From: an uncultured Eubacteriaceae bacterium
GTDB lineage: Bacteria; Bacillota; Clostridia; Peptostreptococcales; Anaerovoracaceae
Direction of reading: 5' to 3'
DNA length: 64,000 nucleotides
Assembly: GCA_903789635.1 (NCBI GenBank)
Contig: CAIFEY010000002.1
Coordinates: forward strand, 1 to 64,000
Shown here piece by piece: positions 1 through 10,008 of this stretch. The position numbers and the translations under genes are program-made. Under the pieces are notes generated by a model. It was not told the DNA's origin and ran no database searches. It worked only from the letters and a program-made list of their open reading frames with translations. Within the stretch, counting starts at the first letter, position 1. Every line of letters starts with the position of its first letter.

Positions 1-47
1 TCGATCTTTTTGCTGTCTACTTTAGGGTGATCATATCACGCCGGGAA

Positions 48-465
48 TTTGGGAATTCTCTTGATAGTTCGCCATTTTCCCAGGCATCACCGGAAATTTG
101 GGAAAATCGGCTCCTATAGGCTCGAATTCCCAACTCGCCTGCGACGGATCCCAGAATCAGTATACCCTGTAGGGGTATATGTGCCTGGATGATCGTCGAT
201 GGGTGATGAAAGCACCGCCGCACCCGAGGGAAAACGGACGACAATACGACTATATTGTGCGGCGGATTGCGCAGTATGTCCAGAATGATGGCGGCGGTGC
301 AGTCAATTATTGCGGGCGCACTGGTTTAATTGATGACTGTGATCTGCGGCAGTGACGGAGGCGCCCGCTGGCTTCGCTTAGCAGTTGGGAAAATGGCCAG
401 TGAATGGGCGAAATTCCCAACTGCGGCGCGCCATACCCTGTTGATCCAGGCGGGAGAATCGCAAT
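48..465. repeat. Dispersed structured repeat, copy 1
   Basis: This gene-free stretch downstream of murE is clearly related to 13842-14310. It has nested inverted repeats: an outer stem (49-58 with 124-133) around an inner hairpin (74-82 with 99-107). A third hairpin has arms ATACCC and GGGTAT near 162-178, and a fourth has perfect 11-nt arms GCAGTTGGGAA and TTCCCAACTGC at about 380-423. The shared block ends after GGCGCGCCATACCC. Between the two copies the inner stem changes on both sides, a C-G pair becoming A-T, so the fold looks conserved. I see no credible gene or transposase here. It could be a miniature mobile element, an intergenic RNA or the relic of a gene. Confidence 0.75.
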
Positions 466-495
466 CGTAGTCTCGCCGTTGTAATTCTAGGTATG

Positions 496-527
496 GGAAA
501 AGGGGCTGCGTTATTTCACAGCCCCTT
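496..527 (-). terminator. Probable murE terminator
   Basis: Arms AAGGGGCTG (500-508) and CAGCCCCTT (519-527) form a 9-bp stem with a 10-nt loop. Read on the minus strand the stem is followed by a short T run. It lies about 40 bases past the murE stop. Confidence 0.6.
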
Positions 528-563
528 CTGCACTTATAGGGAAGACGCCGCCATCCCAAATCC

Positions 564-2090
564 TTACTTCTTCTCGTACCCGAGTTCCTTCAACGCCCTG
601 CGCGCGGCCTCCTTGTCGGTCATCCAAGGGCGGCGGCCCTCCTCGTAGTACATGTAGGTTTCGGCGCCCTTGCCGAGGGTGAGGACGACGTCGCCCGGGG
701 AGGCGAGGGAAATGGCCTTGGCGATGCCTTCGGCGCGGTCGGTGACAAAGCTGTAACGGCAGCCAGTCTGCTTCACGCCCTCGGCGATCTCGGATGCGAT
801 CTCGGAAGGGTCGGCGTCGCGCGGGTCCTGGGAGGTCAGGACGACCTCGGTGCAGAATTCGCCGGCGATGCGGCCCATGACCGGGCGCTTGGCGACGTCG
901 CGCCTGCCCGGGCAGCCGAAGGCGGCGTAGATATGGCCGCCGCTCGCATCGGTGATCTCCTTGGCGTAGCTGAAGATCTTCTCGTAGCCGTCAGGGGTGT
1001 GGGCGTAGTCGACGACGACGGTGAACGGCTGGCCCTCGTCGACCCGGTCCATGCGGCCGTCGACCTGCGGGATGTCTGAGAGGAGCGGGATCATCTGCTT
1101 GAGCGGCATGCCGCACTCGTGCATCGCCGCGATCGCGCCCAGCAGGTTGTAGATGTTGTATAGTGCTGACATGTTCGTCTGGACAGGGTATTCTTTGCCG
1201 CCATGACAAAGGATGAACGAGCAGCCGTCCGGGCGCTGGCTGATGTCTTTCCCGAAGTAGTCGACGGTCTCCGGCGTGCCCGGGGCGGAGTGGCTGCCCT
1301 CGATCGGGTAGCCGTTCTCGTCGGTCTCGGATTCGCCCTGGTCGGTGCCGTAGGTGACGTAACGGCACGGGCAGCAGTCCTTCAGGCCCTGGATGGAGAT
1401 CTCGTCGTCGGCGTTCAGGACCGCGACGGCAGATGGTTTGAGGTTGCGGAAGAGTCGCTTCTTTGCCTCAAAGTAGTTAGCCATCGTCTTATGGTAGTCG
1501 AGGTGGTCGTGGGTCAGGTTGGTGAAGACGGCGCAGTCGAAGTCGACGCTGTCCACGCGGCCGCGGTCCAGGCCCTGGGAGCTGACCTCCATCGAGACGG
1601 CCTGCATGCCGTGGTCGAGCATTTCCCTGAGGTTGGCGTGGGTCTCGACCTGATCCGGGGTCGTCAGGTTGGCGACGCGGGAGTAGTTCCCGTAGCGGAT
1701 CGCGATCGTGCCCATGTAGCCGCATGGGCGGTAGTGCGAGTAGATGTCGGCGATCACGCTGGTCATCGTGGATTTGCCGTTCGTGCCGGTCGCGCCGAAG
1801 ACGGTCATCCTACGGCTCGGCTGCCCGTAGAACAGGTCGCAGACGCGGTTCAGCTCGGCGTTCATGTCGTCGACCCTGACGTAGGTGACGCCCGGCTTCT
1901 CGTCGACGTCGTCGGTGATCACGATCGCTGCGGCGCCGTTCTCCGCGGCGGAGGCGGCGAAGCGGTGCCCGTCGAGCTCGTATCCTTTGATGCAGAAGAA
2001 CATGTATCCCGGCTTAACGGTGCGGGAATCCAGCGTCAGGCCGGAAATCTCCACGTCCGGCTGACCGGGAAAAAGTTCGGATAACAGCAT
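564..2090 (-). CDS. murE: UDP-N-acetylmuramyl-tripeptide synthetase MurE
   Basis: Cytoplasmic Mur ligase that adds the third amino acid to UDP-MurNAc-L-Ala-D-Glu during peptidoglycan synthesis. The 508-residue length is normal. The N-terminal domain recognises the UDP-sugar, the ATP loop GATGTNGKST lies at about residues 99-108, and the central and C-terminal Mur ligase domains follow. The motif that normally selects diaminopimelate (DNPR) reads QDPR here, at about 421-424. The arginine is kept but the two residues before the proline differ, so the third amino acid (diaminopimelate, lysine or another diamine) cannot be assigned. The gene follows the pyr operon on the same strand but is separated from it by a terminator and has its own promoter region. 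Confidence 0.93.
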   Translation of the reverse strand: MLLSELFPGQPDVEISGLTLDSRTVKPGYMFFCIKGYELDGHRFAASAAENGAAAIVITDDVDEKPGVTYVRVDDMNAELNRVCDLFYGQPSRRMTVFGATGTNGKSTMTSVIADIYSHYRPCGYMGTIAIRYGNYSRVANLTTPDQVETHANLREMLDHGMQAVSMEVSSQGLDRGRVDSVDFDCAVFTNLTHDHLDYHKTMANYFEAKKRLFRNLKPSAVAVLNADDEISIQGLKDCCPCRYVTYGTDQGESETDENGYPIEGSHSAPGTPETVDYFGKDISQRPDGCSFILCHGGKEYPVQTNMSALYNIYNLLGAIAAMHECGMPLKQMIPLLSDIPQVDGRMDRVDEGQPFTVVVDYAHTPDGYEKIFSYAKEITDASGGHIYAAFGCPGRRDVAKRPVMGRIAGEFCTEVVLTSQDPRDADPSEIASEIAEGVKQTGCRYSFVTDRAEGIAKAISLASPGDVVLTLGKGAETYMYYEEGRRPWMTDKEAARRALKELGYEKK

Positions 2091-2118
2091 AGGTCATACC
2101 TCTTTCTAATTTCTGATG

Positions 2119-2149
2119 ATTATATTCGTTGATTCTTGATTCTTGATTC
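2119..2149 (-). promoter_or_regulatory. murE promoter region with TTGATTC heptamer repeat
   Basis: On the minus strand a perfect TATAAT (2119-2124) lies just upstream of murE. The spacer and the -35 position are filled by three exact tandem copies of a heptamer, TTGATTC on the plus strand (2129-2149). The only -35 candidate (ATCAAG) lies inside the repeat and is weak. Confidence 0.55.
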
Positions 2150-2341
2150 TGTCGGTTCGTTATCTCGTCAGTGAGTTGATTTTCCGAATGTATTCTGTAT
2201 TACGCGCGGCGCGCCCCGGAACGAGCACACGCTGCGGAACCCCGCGCCTGCGATGTGTCCGACACGCGCGGCCGCCGTTCGGTATGGAATCTGCGCGGCG
2301 AATTTTCGAAAACGGCGCGCGCACGGACTGCGCCCAGCGGC

Positions 2342-2389
2342 AAAAAACAAAAGTTCAGCCGGCACCCGGTCATGGTTCGGGTGCCGGCT
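2342..2389 (-). terminator. Rho-independent terminator of the pyr operon
   Basis: A 12-bp stem (AGCCGGCACCCG with CGGGTGCCGGCT, 2357-2389) is followed on the minus strand by a T-rich tract. It lies just downstream of pyrI and separates the pyr operon from murE. The rest of the 2091-2431 gap holds the murE promoter and GC-rich sequence with nothing else recognisable. Confidence 0.8.
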
Positions 2390-2431
2390 GCGCTGGCTTT
2401 ATCATATCATAATATGAAGCGGTCTGCTGTC

Positions 2432-2854
2432 CTATTTTTCGCTGTACTCGGTGTCGCAGTAGGCGCAGCGGTAGATGCGGCGGTCAGGGTCGACGAGGTG
2501 GAAGATCTGGTCGATGCCCTGCTCGGTGGATGTGATGCAGCGCGGATTGTGGCAGGAGATGATGTTCTTCAGCGTCTCCGGCAGCTTGACCGAGCGCTTC
2601 TCGCAGACCCTGCCGTCCTTGATGATGTCGATCGTGACGTTGCTGTCGACGAACGCGATCATGTCGTAGTTCAGGTCGATCACGGTGTCGAGCTTGATGA
2701 TGTCCTTGCGGCCGAGTTTGCTGCTGGTCGCATTCTGGATGATGGCTACGGTGCAGTCGAGCTTGTCCAGCTTCAGCATCTCGTAGATCTGCATGCCTTT
2801 TCCGGCGGTGATGTGGTCCAGGACGATTCCGTTGTTCAGTCCGTCAATATTCAT
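2432..2854 (-). CDS. pyrI: Aspartate carbamoyltransferase regulatory subunit PyrI
   Basis: Regulatory chain of aspartate transcarbamoylase. It binds nucleotides allosterically and attaches to the PyrB trimers through a zinc domain. The protein has 140 residues. The zinc cysteines are visible as C101-x4-C106 and C130-x2-C133, matching the family pattern. It lies directly after pyrB on the same strand with a 64-base gap and is the last gene of the operon before the terminator. Its presence predicts an allosteric PyrB-PyrI holoenzyme rather than a free PyrB trimer. Confidence 0.95.
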   Translation of the reverse strand: MNIDGLNNGIVLDHITAGKGMQIYEMLKLDKLDCTVAIIQNATSSKLGRKDIIKLDTVIDLNYDMIAFVDSNVTIDIIKDGRVCEKRSVKLPETLKNIISCHNPRCITSTEQGIDQIFHLVDPDRRIYRCAYCDTEYSEK

Positions 2855-2918
2855 TTATATGCCTCCCGTTATTTCCTTGCCCTTGTTTACTTTGTCCCTG
2901 AAAATGGGGTAAACCCGA

Positions 2919-3857
<939 letters not shown>

Positions 3858-3874
3858 TCTCTCTGCTTCCTCCT

Positions 3875-4510
3875 CTATTTCATCCAGCTCTCGTCGGACG
3901 GGTTCGCGCGGAACTTCAGGATCTTCTCCTTCTCCGCGGCTGTGATGTGTCCGGTCTCTACAGCTACGTCGACCAGGGTGTCGAGGGTGCAGAGGCTGTG
4001 GTTGATGACGTCGTGCTCGGCGAGCTTGGCCTCGCTCGCGGAGAGGCCGTAGGTGAAGATGCTGGTGATGCCGACGACATCGGCTCCCGCCTCACGCAGC
4101 ACGTCGACCGTCTCGCAGGACGAGCCGCCCGTGGAGATCAAATCCTCGATGACGACGACCTTCTGTCCCTTCAGCAGGCGTCCCTCGATCTGGTTGTTGC
4201 GGCCGTGGCTCTTATGCGAACCCCTGACGTAGCCCATCGGCAGGCCCATCATCTGCGCCGTGATTGCCGCGTGCGGGATGCCGGCCGTGCTCGTGCCCAT
4301 CAGCATCTCACACTCCGGATAAAACTTCTGGACCGTCTCCATCAGCCCCTGCTCGATCAGCGTGCGCACGTAAGGCGTCGACAGCGTCAGTCGGTTGTCG
4401 CAGTAGATCGGGCTCTTGATGCCGCTCGCCCAGGTGAACGGGTCGCTCGGACGGAGGAAGACGGCCTCAATCGAGAGCAGTCCGCGTGCAATGTCTTTTT
4501 CAGCAATCAT
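3875..4510 (-). CDS. pyrE: Orotate phosphoribosyltransferase PyrE
   Basis: Joins orotate to PRPP to give OMP. The 211-residue protein has the PRPP-binding signature [14 protein letters not shown] at about 118-131. An AAGGAG ribosome binding site precedes the ATG. A 258-base gap separates it from pyrF upstream; it is GC-rich with small inverted repeats but no recognisable attenuator. Confidence 0.96.
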   Translation of the reverse strand: MIAEKDIARGLLSIEAVFLRPSDPFTWASGIKSPIYCDNRLTLSTPYVRTLIEQGLMETVQKFYPECEMLMGTSTAGIPHAAITAQMMGLPMGYVRGSHKSHGRNNQIEGRLLKGQKVVVIEDLISTGGSSCETVDVLREAGADVVGITSIFTYGLSASEAKLAEHDVINHSLCTLDTLVDVAVETGHITAAEKEKILKFRANPSDESWMK

Positions 4511-4768
4511 GTGTAATCTCCTTCTGTTTCTTTAATCTCTATCTCAATTCATTGTTCGACAAAATAGTTACCGGGCCTGCATAATACCTGCCCTGATGCC
4601 AAGCTGTTCGGCTGCCGGGGCAGTGTGATTCCCGCCCCTGCTGTCCGGTTGACCTGCTGTCCCGGCAGTCACCTGCCTTCCGCAGCCGCGCGGCGTTACT
4701 GTATACAGAATGCAGCGTTCACCGTCGGCACCGCAGTGGATCAGCAGACACTGTGGAAAGCCGCGCGC

Positions 4769-5476
4769 TTACTTTGCTTCGACGCCCAGGAAATCCCGGA
4801 CGCAGCGCTCGTAGGCAGCAGCTGGATCGTCCGCCTGGGTGATCGGCCTTCCGACGACGATGTAGTCGGAGCCGAGCAGGCGCGCCTTGGCCGGGGTCGT
4901 GACCCTGGTCTGGTCATCCGCCGCGGAGTCCTCGAACCGGATTCCCGGCGTGATGGTCAGGAAGTCCCGGCCGCAGGCCTGATGGATCATGCCCGCCTCG
5001 AGCGGAGAGCAGACCACGCCGCCGAGCCCGGCGGCCTTCGCGTTCCTCGCGTACTGCGTGACGACGTCCTGCAGAGGATGCTCGATCAAAAGTTCGTTCT
5101 CCATCGTCTCCTGGCTCGTGGAGGTCAGCTGGGTGACCGCGATCAGGAGAGGGGAGCCGCCCTTGGACTCGAGCCCTTCCTTGCCTGCTGCCATCATCTT
5201 GATGCCGCCCGCGGCGTGGACGTTGGTCATGTCGACGTCAAGGTCGGCCAGACAGGCCATGGCGCGCTTCACGGTGTTCGGGATGTCGTGAAGCTTGAGG
5301 TCCAGGAAGATCTTGTGGCCGCGCCGCTTGATCTCGCGGACGATGGACGGCCCCTCGGCGTAGAAGAGCTCCATGCCGATTTTTACGAATGGTTTCTGTC
5401 CGGTGAACCTGTCCAGGAAGCGGAAGGTTTCCTCGGCGGACGGGAAGTCACAGGCGATGATGACGTCTTTACTCAT
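4769..5476 (-). CDS. pyrF: Orotidine 5'-phosphate decarboxylase PyrF
   Basis: Decarboxylates OMP to UMP, the last step of the pathway. The catalytic Asp-x-Lys-x-x-Asp array is visible in [11 protein letters not shown] (D59, K61, D64). I use the ATG at 5476 because GAGGA lies 6 bases before it; an in-frame TTG at 5500 would place that ribosome site inside the gene. That gives 235 residues, typical for the family. The gene lies between pyrD and pyrE in the same direction. Confidence 0.95.
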   Translation of the reverse strand: MSKDVIIACDFPSAEETFRFLDRFTGQKPFVKIGMELFYAEGPSIVREIKRRGHKIFLDLKLHDIPNTVKRAMACLADLDVDMTNVHAAGGIKMMAAGKEGLESKGGSPLLIAVTQLTSTSQETMENELLIEHPLQDVVTQYARNAKAAGLGGVVCSPLEAGMIHQACGRDFLTITPGIRFEDSAADDQTRVTTPAKARLLGSDYIVVGRPITQADDPAAAYERCVRDFLGVEAK

Positions 5477-5591
5477 GGTATTCCTCAGTTTTCCTTTCAA
5501 TTCTACAGCTGTATATCTTCAGCGTTATAGAGTTCTGTCGTTATTCGGATTCGACGGCCCTGCTGACTGGCAGCGGGGGCGCGCACGGGAC

Positions 5592-6527
5592 TTACAGCGC
5601 CGCGCCGATGATGTCGGCGAGGCGGTCGATGTTAAGCTCTTTCATGGCGCGCGGGAGGTCCTCGATGATCTCTTTGCAGGCGTACGGGTTGACGAGGTTG
5701 GCCGCGCCGACCTCGACGGCGGAGGCGCCGGCCATCATCATCTCGATGACGTCGTCCGCGCTGCTGATGCCGCCCATGCCGATGATCGGGATCTTGACGG
5801 CGCGGGCCGTCTGCCAGACCATGCGCACGGCGACCGGGAAGACGGCAGGGCCGCTGAGGCCGCCCGTCTGATTGGCGAGGAGCGGTGTGCGCTTCTTTTT
5901 GTCGATCCTCATCCCGAGCAGGGTGTTGATCATGCTGATGCCGTCAGCGCCGGCGTCCTCGCAGGCCTTCGCGATCTCCGTGATGTCGGTGACGTTCGGG
6001 GTCAGCTTCATGAAGACCGGCTTATGCGTGACCTTCTTGACCGCTGCGGTGACCTCGGCCGCGGCCTCCGGGCTGGTGCCGAAGCTCATGCCGCCGTTGT
6101 GGACGTTCGGGCAGCTGATGTTGATCTCCAGGATGCCCACCTGGTCCTCTGCATCGAGCTTCTCCGCGGTTTCCGTGTACTCGTCGATGGAGAAGCCGCT
6201 GATGTTCGCGACGAGCGGCTTGTGGTAGATCTTTTTGAACTCCGGCAGTTCGTGCGCGATGACGTGGTCGACGCCAGGGTTCTGCAGGCCGACTGCGTTC
6301 AGCATGCCGGAAGGGGTCTCCGCGATGCGCGGGAGCGGGTTTCCGTACCGCTCGTGGAGTGTCGTCCCCTTGAAGGAGATCGATCCCAGGATATTAATAT
6401 CGTAGAGTTTGGCGAACTCCTGCCCGTAGCCGAACGTTCCGCTGGCCGGGATGACCGGGTTGTCCAGCTTCAGGCCGCAGAGCTCCGTGGCAAGAGGGTT
6501 TTGCTTGGTATTGCTTCCGTTAGGCAT
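5592..6527 (-). CDS. pyrD: Dihydroorotate dehydrogenase, class 1B catalytic subunit PyrD
   Basis: FMN enzyme that oxidises dihydroorotate to orotate and passes electrons to NAD through PyrK. The 311-residue protein carries the active-site loop NISCPNVHNGG, in which Cys139 is the catalytic base typical of class 1 enzymes. The adjacent pyrK supports class 1B (NAD-linked) and fits an anaerobe. A GAAAGGA ribosome site precedes the start. It lies 30 bases after pyrK. Confidence 0.96.
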   Translation of the reverse strand: MPNGSNTKQNPLATELCGLKLDNPVIPASGTFGYGQEFAKLYDINILGSISFKGTTLHERYGNPLPRIAETPSGMLNAVGLQNPGVDHVIAHELPEFKKIYHKPLVANISGFSIDEYTETAEKLDAEDQVGILEINISCPNVHNGGMSFGTSPEAAAEVTAAVKKVTHKPVFMKLTPNVTDITEIAKACEDAGADGISMINTLLGMRIDKKKRTPLLANQTGGLSGPAVFPVAVRMVWQTARAVKIPIIGMGGISSADDVIEMMMAGASAVEVGAANLVNPYACKEIIEDLPRAMKELNIDRLADIIGAAL

Positions 6528-6557
6528 TGGTTCTCGTGTCCTTTCCTGTCTCGCGTG

Positions 6558-7286
6558 TTACCAGATGACTTCGTCTTTCATGAGGATCGGGCCGTCCGTG
6601 CAGATGCGCTTGGTCCCGTATTTGGTCCTGCAGCTGCATCCCATGCAGGCGCCGAATCCGCAGCCCATGCGCTCCTCAAAGCTGAGCTGGCCGTCCGGCA
6701 TGTGCTCGTACACGGCCTTCAGCATCGCCTCCGGGCCGCAGGTGCAGACGTAGTCGTAATCAAGCGTTTCCATGGCGTCGGTCACGAAGCCTTTGACGCC
6801 GAAGGATCCGTCCGCGGTCGCGATGACCGGCTCGATGCCGAGATCGCGGAACGGCTGAAGAGGAAGGATGTCCTCCTCAGTATTGAAGCCGAGGGCGACC
6901 TGCGGGGTAATTCCCCTGCTGCAGAGCTCTTTCGCGATGCCGTACATCGGCGGCATGCCGATTCCCCCGGCGGCGAGCAGGGTGTGCGGGGTGCAGAGGC
7001 TTACGTCGAACCCGTTGCCGAGGGGCAGCAGGACGTCGAGCGTCTGGCCGGGTGTCATCTCGCTCATCGCTCTGGTTCCCTGTCCCAGAGCCTTGTACAG
7101 AATGGAGACCCAGCCGTCCTCATGGTCGTAGATGGAGATCGGGCGGCGCAGGAAGAAGCCGTCGAGCCTGATGTTGATGAACTGGCCCGGGGCGGAGATT
7201 GCGGCACAGTCGCCGGTGAGCTTCATGTGCCAGGTGTCCGCGGTCACGGGGGTGTTCGCTTCGATCGTGAGGAGTTGTCTGTCCAT
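6558..7286 (-). CDS. pyrK: Dihydroorotate dehydrogenase electron-transfer subunit PyrK
   Basis: FAD and 2Fe-2S protein that moves electrons from PyrD to NAD. The flavin-binding motif RRPIS is at 47-51. The C-terminal cysteine cluster C209, C214, C217, C229 fits the iron-sulfur site. I choose the ATG at 7286 (MDRQLLTIEA), which has GAAAGGA 6 bases before it; a longer in-frame extension upstream has no ribosome site and is isoleucine-rich. The product is 242 residues, close to the family norm. Confidence 0.93.
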   Translation of the reverse strand: MDRQLLTIEANTPVTADTWHMKLTGDCAAISAPGQFINIRLDGFFLRRPISIYDHEDGWVSILYKALGQGTRAMSEMTPGQTLDVLLPLGNGFDVSLCTPHTLLAAGGIGMPPMYGIAKELCSRGITPQVALGFNTEEDILPLQPFRDLGIEPVIATADGSFGVKGFVTDAMETLDYDYVCTCGPEAMLKAVYEHMPDGQLSFEERMGCGFGACMGCSCRTKYGTKRICTDGPILMKDEVIW

Positions 7287-7479
7287 AGCAGTCCTTTCTA
7301 TAATTATATCTATTATATCGTATATTGGCGATAGATGATATGGTTGAAATTTCAATGTTAGATCCGCGCGCCGGCGGGGCGGTATTCGCCGCGCCAGTTC
7401 CGCCTTTGCCGCCCGCGTGCTGCACCGAGGTCGTTGCCCGAGATGCTTCCGGGCGGTTTCTGTCCGGCGGTTCGCTGTG

Positions 7480-8838
7480 CTATTTCAGCTTCGTCAGCAG
7501 GCCCCGGTCTGCGGCCGTCTTTCCGGCGCAGAAGGTCATGACGGCCTGTCCCTGCACATTCCAGCCGTCGAACGGGCAGGAATGGCCCTTGCTCTTGAAT
7601 TCGGCGGCGTTCAGGGTGTATGGCGTCTCCAGGTCGAGCACAGTGATGTCCGCGGAGCCGCTGAGCAGCAGCCCGCCGTCTTCCTGGCGCTGTGCATCCT
7701 TTGTCTCGAGGGCGGTGCCAGGGAGGTTGAAGCGGCGCTTAGGCGCGAAGCTCATGAGCTCGAGCAGGCGGTCCATGGTCAGGATGCCCGGGAGCACGAG
7801 GCGGGAGTAGAGCACCGGGAAGGCGCTCTCCAGACCGACGATGCCGTTCGCGCTGTGGAGCAGGCCCTTCGCCTTCTCCTCGGCGGAGTGCGGCGCGTGG
7901 TCGGTCGCGATCATGTCGACCGTGCCGTCGATGATGGCCTCCAGCAGGGCTTTCTTGTCCTCCTCGCTGCGCAGCGGCGGGTTCATCTTGAAGCGGCCGG
8001 ACGCAGGGTCGTCGATGTCGAGGCCGAACAGGTCCTCCTCCGACAGGACCAGGTAGTGCGGCCCGGTCTCGCAGGTGACGTCGACGCCGGATTTCTTGGC
8101 GTCGCGGATGACCTCAAGTGACTCTTTAGAGGAGACGTGGCAGACGTGGTAGCCGCAGCCCGTCTCATCGGCGAGTTTGCAGTCGCGCTCCACCTGCTTC
8201 CACTCGCTCTCGGAAGTGATCCCCTTCCAGTTGATCGAGCGGGCAAAACGTCCATCGTGAATAGACGATCCGCCAAGCAGGGACTCGTCTTCCGCGTGTG
8301 CGGCGATGAGCTTTCCGAGGCTGCGCGCCTTCTCCATCGCCTCGCGCATGCGATCCCCCGTCTGCACGCCCTTACCGTCGTCGGTGAAGGCGCAGACGTA
8401 AGGCGCCAGGGCCTCCATGTCGGCGAGCTCGCTGCGGCCGTCCTGCTTACGCGTAATGGCGCCGTACGGGATCACGTGGATCGCGGCGTCGCGGTCGATG
8501 ATGTCGAGCTGAGCTTTCAGTCCCTCCAATGTGGAAGGCTTCGGGTTCAGGTTCGGCATCGGGCAGGCGCAGGTGTATCCGCCGTACGCGCCGGCCAGGC
8601 TTCCCGTCCGAATCGTCTCCTTATAAGAAAACCCGGGTTCACGAAAGTGCACGTGCACATCCGCAAAACCGGGTACTATTACATGCTGCGCAGCATCAAA
8701 GGAACAATCCGCAGCACATTCTGCAGGCGCCGCGTTGTCGGAAGCATATACGGTAATGCCGTCCTCGCTGACGAGGAGATCGGCCTTCTTAAACTCGTGA
8801 TCGAGATAAACGGATCCGTTCTTCAGCAGTGTTTTCAT
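7480..8838 (-). CDS. pyrC: Dihydroorotase PyrC (class I amidohydrolase)
   Basis: Zinc amidohydrolase that closes carbamoyl aspartate to dihydroorotate. The metal-binding motif DVHVHFREPG is at 60-69 and the late active-site motif ATDHAPHSAEEK is recognisable. The 452-residue length suits the PyrC type of Gram-positive bacteria. It is the first gene of the operon, with GGAAGGAG before its ATG and a promoter just upstream. About 190 bases separate it from pyrK. Confidence 0.96.
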   Translation of the reverse strand: MKTLLKNGSVYLDHEFKKADLLVSEDGITVYASDNAAPAECAADCSFDAAQHVIVPGFADVHVHFREPGFSYKETIRTGSLAGAYGGYTCACPMPNLNPKPSTLEGLKAQLDIIDRDAAIHVIPYGAITRKQDGRSELADMEALAPYVCAFTDDGKGVQTGDRMREAMEKARSLGKLIAAHAEDESLLGGSSIHDGRFARSINWKGITSESEWKQVERDCKLADETGCGYHVCHVSSKESLEVIRDAKKSGVDVTCETGPHYLVLSEEDLFGLDIDDPASGRFKMNPPLRSEEDKKALLEAIIDGTVDMIATDHAPHSAEEKAKGLLHSANGIVGLESAFPVLYSRLVLPGILTMDRLLELMSFAPKRRFNLPGTALETKDAQRQEDGGLLLSGSADITVLDLETPYTLNAAEFKSKGHSCPFDGWNVQGQAVMTFCAGKTAADRGLLTKLK

Positions 8839-8906
8839 TTCTGTCTCCTTCCTGTTATGCAGAGGGGGTGAAAACCTTGTCCCTTATTTTTGCCTAAATC
8901 TTCAAT

Positions 8907-8935
8907 ACGTTACCACAGAAGCGGGTGGTTGTCAA
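8907..8935 (-). promoter_or_regulatory. Promoter of the pyr operon
   Basis: On the minus strand TTGACA (8930-8935), a 17-base spacer and TAACGT (8907-8912) lie about 70 bases before pyrC. The resulting leader is about 60 nt. I see no PyrR-binding anti-antiterminator or leader terminator in it. Confidence 0.6.
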
Positions 8936-9049
8936 GGCGTCCGTCGTTCGTTCGGCGGACCCCTGCCGTGCGGTCGGCGCGGCCGTTCTGCTTAAGCGGT
9001 TCACGCTGCCGGCGGCCGCCGCTGCGGTTCGCCGTTTAGGCCGTACGCC

Positions 9050-9697
9050 CTACGTGAGCGACTGGAAAAATGCAGTGACGAGGTTGTGGTCGTAGAATAC
9101 CGAGGCGAACTCGGACGCCTTCAGTTGGGTCTCGATCCACGTCTGCGCGTCAGTGGCGAGGAGCGGCAGCGTGAGCTTCAGCAGGGCAAAGATGATGCTG
9201 ACGTAGATAATGCCGAGGATGATGCCCACCGCGGCCCCCAGGATGCCGTCGACGACGCCGATGACCCCGCCGCGATGCGACCGCGAGAAGAACGAGATCA
9301 GGATCGAGCCGACGATTTTAATACCTATATATATGATAAGAAATGCGAGAATCGTGATGACGATCCCGGTGATGACGTCCGCTGCGTGGTCCGCGGCTGC
9401 TGTCGCCGCAGAGTCCGCCGCACTCTGAAGGAAGTCGGGGAGCGACGACGTCGTCCCGCCGGATTCGCGCACGCGCTTCAGCAGCAGGTTCTGAAAAACC
9501 GGCTTGAGCACGTCCTCGAGGCCGGTGTGATCGGTCAGGTACTGCGCCAGCGGGTTCGCGTACAGCAGGGTCAGGACCGCGATCGCGATCCACTGCGCCA
9601 GGTGTACGGCGGATGCGGCAAAGCCCTTGGAGGCATGCCTTATAATGGTAACCAGCAGAATGATGCCGGTGATGATGTCTAATTTGTCGAAAATCAT
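9050..9697 (-). CDS. cvpA: CvpA family membrane protein
   Basis: Integral membrane protein of the CvpA (colicin V production) family, whose biochemical role is unsettled. The N-terminus MIFDKLDIITGIILLVTII is typical. Four hydrophobic segments follow, including AVHLAQWIAIAVLTLLY, VITGIVITILAFLIIYIGI and GIILGIIYVSIIFALL. I choose the ATG at 9697 because AAGGAG lies about 9 bases before it; the open frame continues upstream but without membrane-protein character. The product is 215 residues. It is divergent from tadA. Confidence 0.75.
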   Translation of the reverse strand: MIFDKLDIITGIILLVTIIRHASKGFAASAVHLAQWIAIAVLTLLYANPLAQYLTDHTGLEDVLKPVFQNLLLKRVRESGGTTSSLPDFLQSAADSAATAAADHAADVITGIVITILAFLIIYIGIKIVGSILISFFSRSHRGGVIGVVDGILGAAVGIILGIIYVSIIFALLKLTLPLLATDAQTWIETQLKASEFASVFYDHNLVTAFFQSLT

Positions 9698-9969
9698 GAA
9701 AAGGCGGCTCCTTGTGCATGGATTTTTGCCGCAGAGGCCATGCAGGGACAAAGATCGAGCCCCTGGGCCACGAAACACTGCCTGCTGCACCGGAACACAT
9801 CTGTCCATTGTTGATGTGTCTATTGTCGATGCGTCTGTTGCCGATGCGCACACCGGGAACTGCCCGGCCGCTGCAGCGGGTCTGCGGCTGCTTACAGTAT
9901 ATCGTGTTCCGCCTGGTTCATTCAATGGACCGGGGCCATTCTTCTGCACAAATATCGGTACGATGAAGC

Positions 9970-9998
9970 TTGAATACTGAAAAAAAGTGATGTATACT
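9970..9998 (+). promoter_or_regulatory. tadA promoter, nearly leaderless
   Basis: TTGAAT (9970-9975), a 17-base spacer and TATACT (9993-9998) form a good sigma-A promoter. The start would fall only a few bases before the tadA ATG at 10009. The rest of the 9698-10008 gap shows no other signal. Confidence 0.65.
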
Positions 9999-10008
9999 TT
10001 CTAGGTAT

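Noticed and set aside
5373-7334. 653-codon plus-strand open frame opposite pyrF, pyrD and pyrK
   Set aside because: It is a shadow of GC-rich codon bias; the product is Arg, Asp, Val and Ala-rich without any family motif, and the minus-strand genes are certain.
8836-8906. PyrR attenuator before pyrC
   Set aside because: The leader is too short and has no terminator or PyrR-binding loop.
9698-9949. Extended N-terminus for the CvpA protein
   Set aside because: The frame is open upstream, but the composition is not membrane-like and the ribosome site lies just before 9697.
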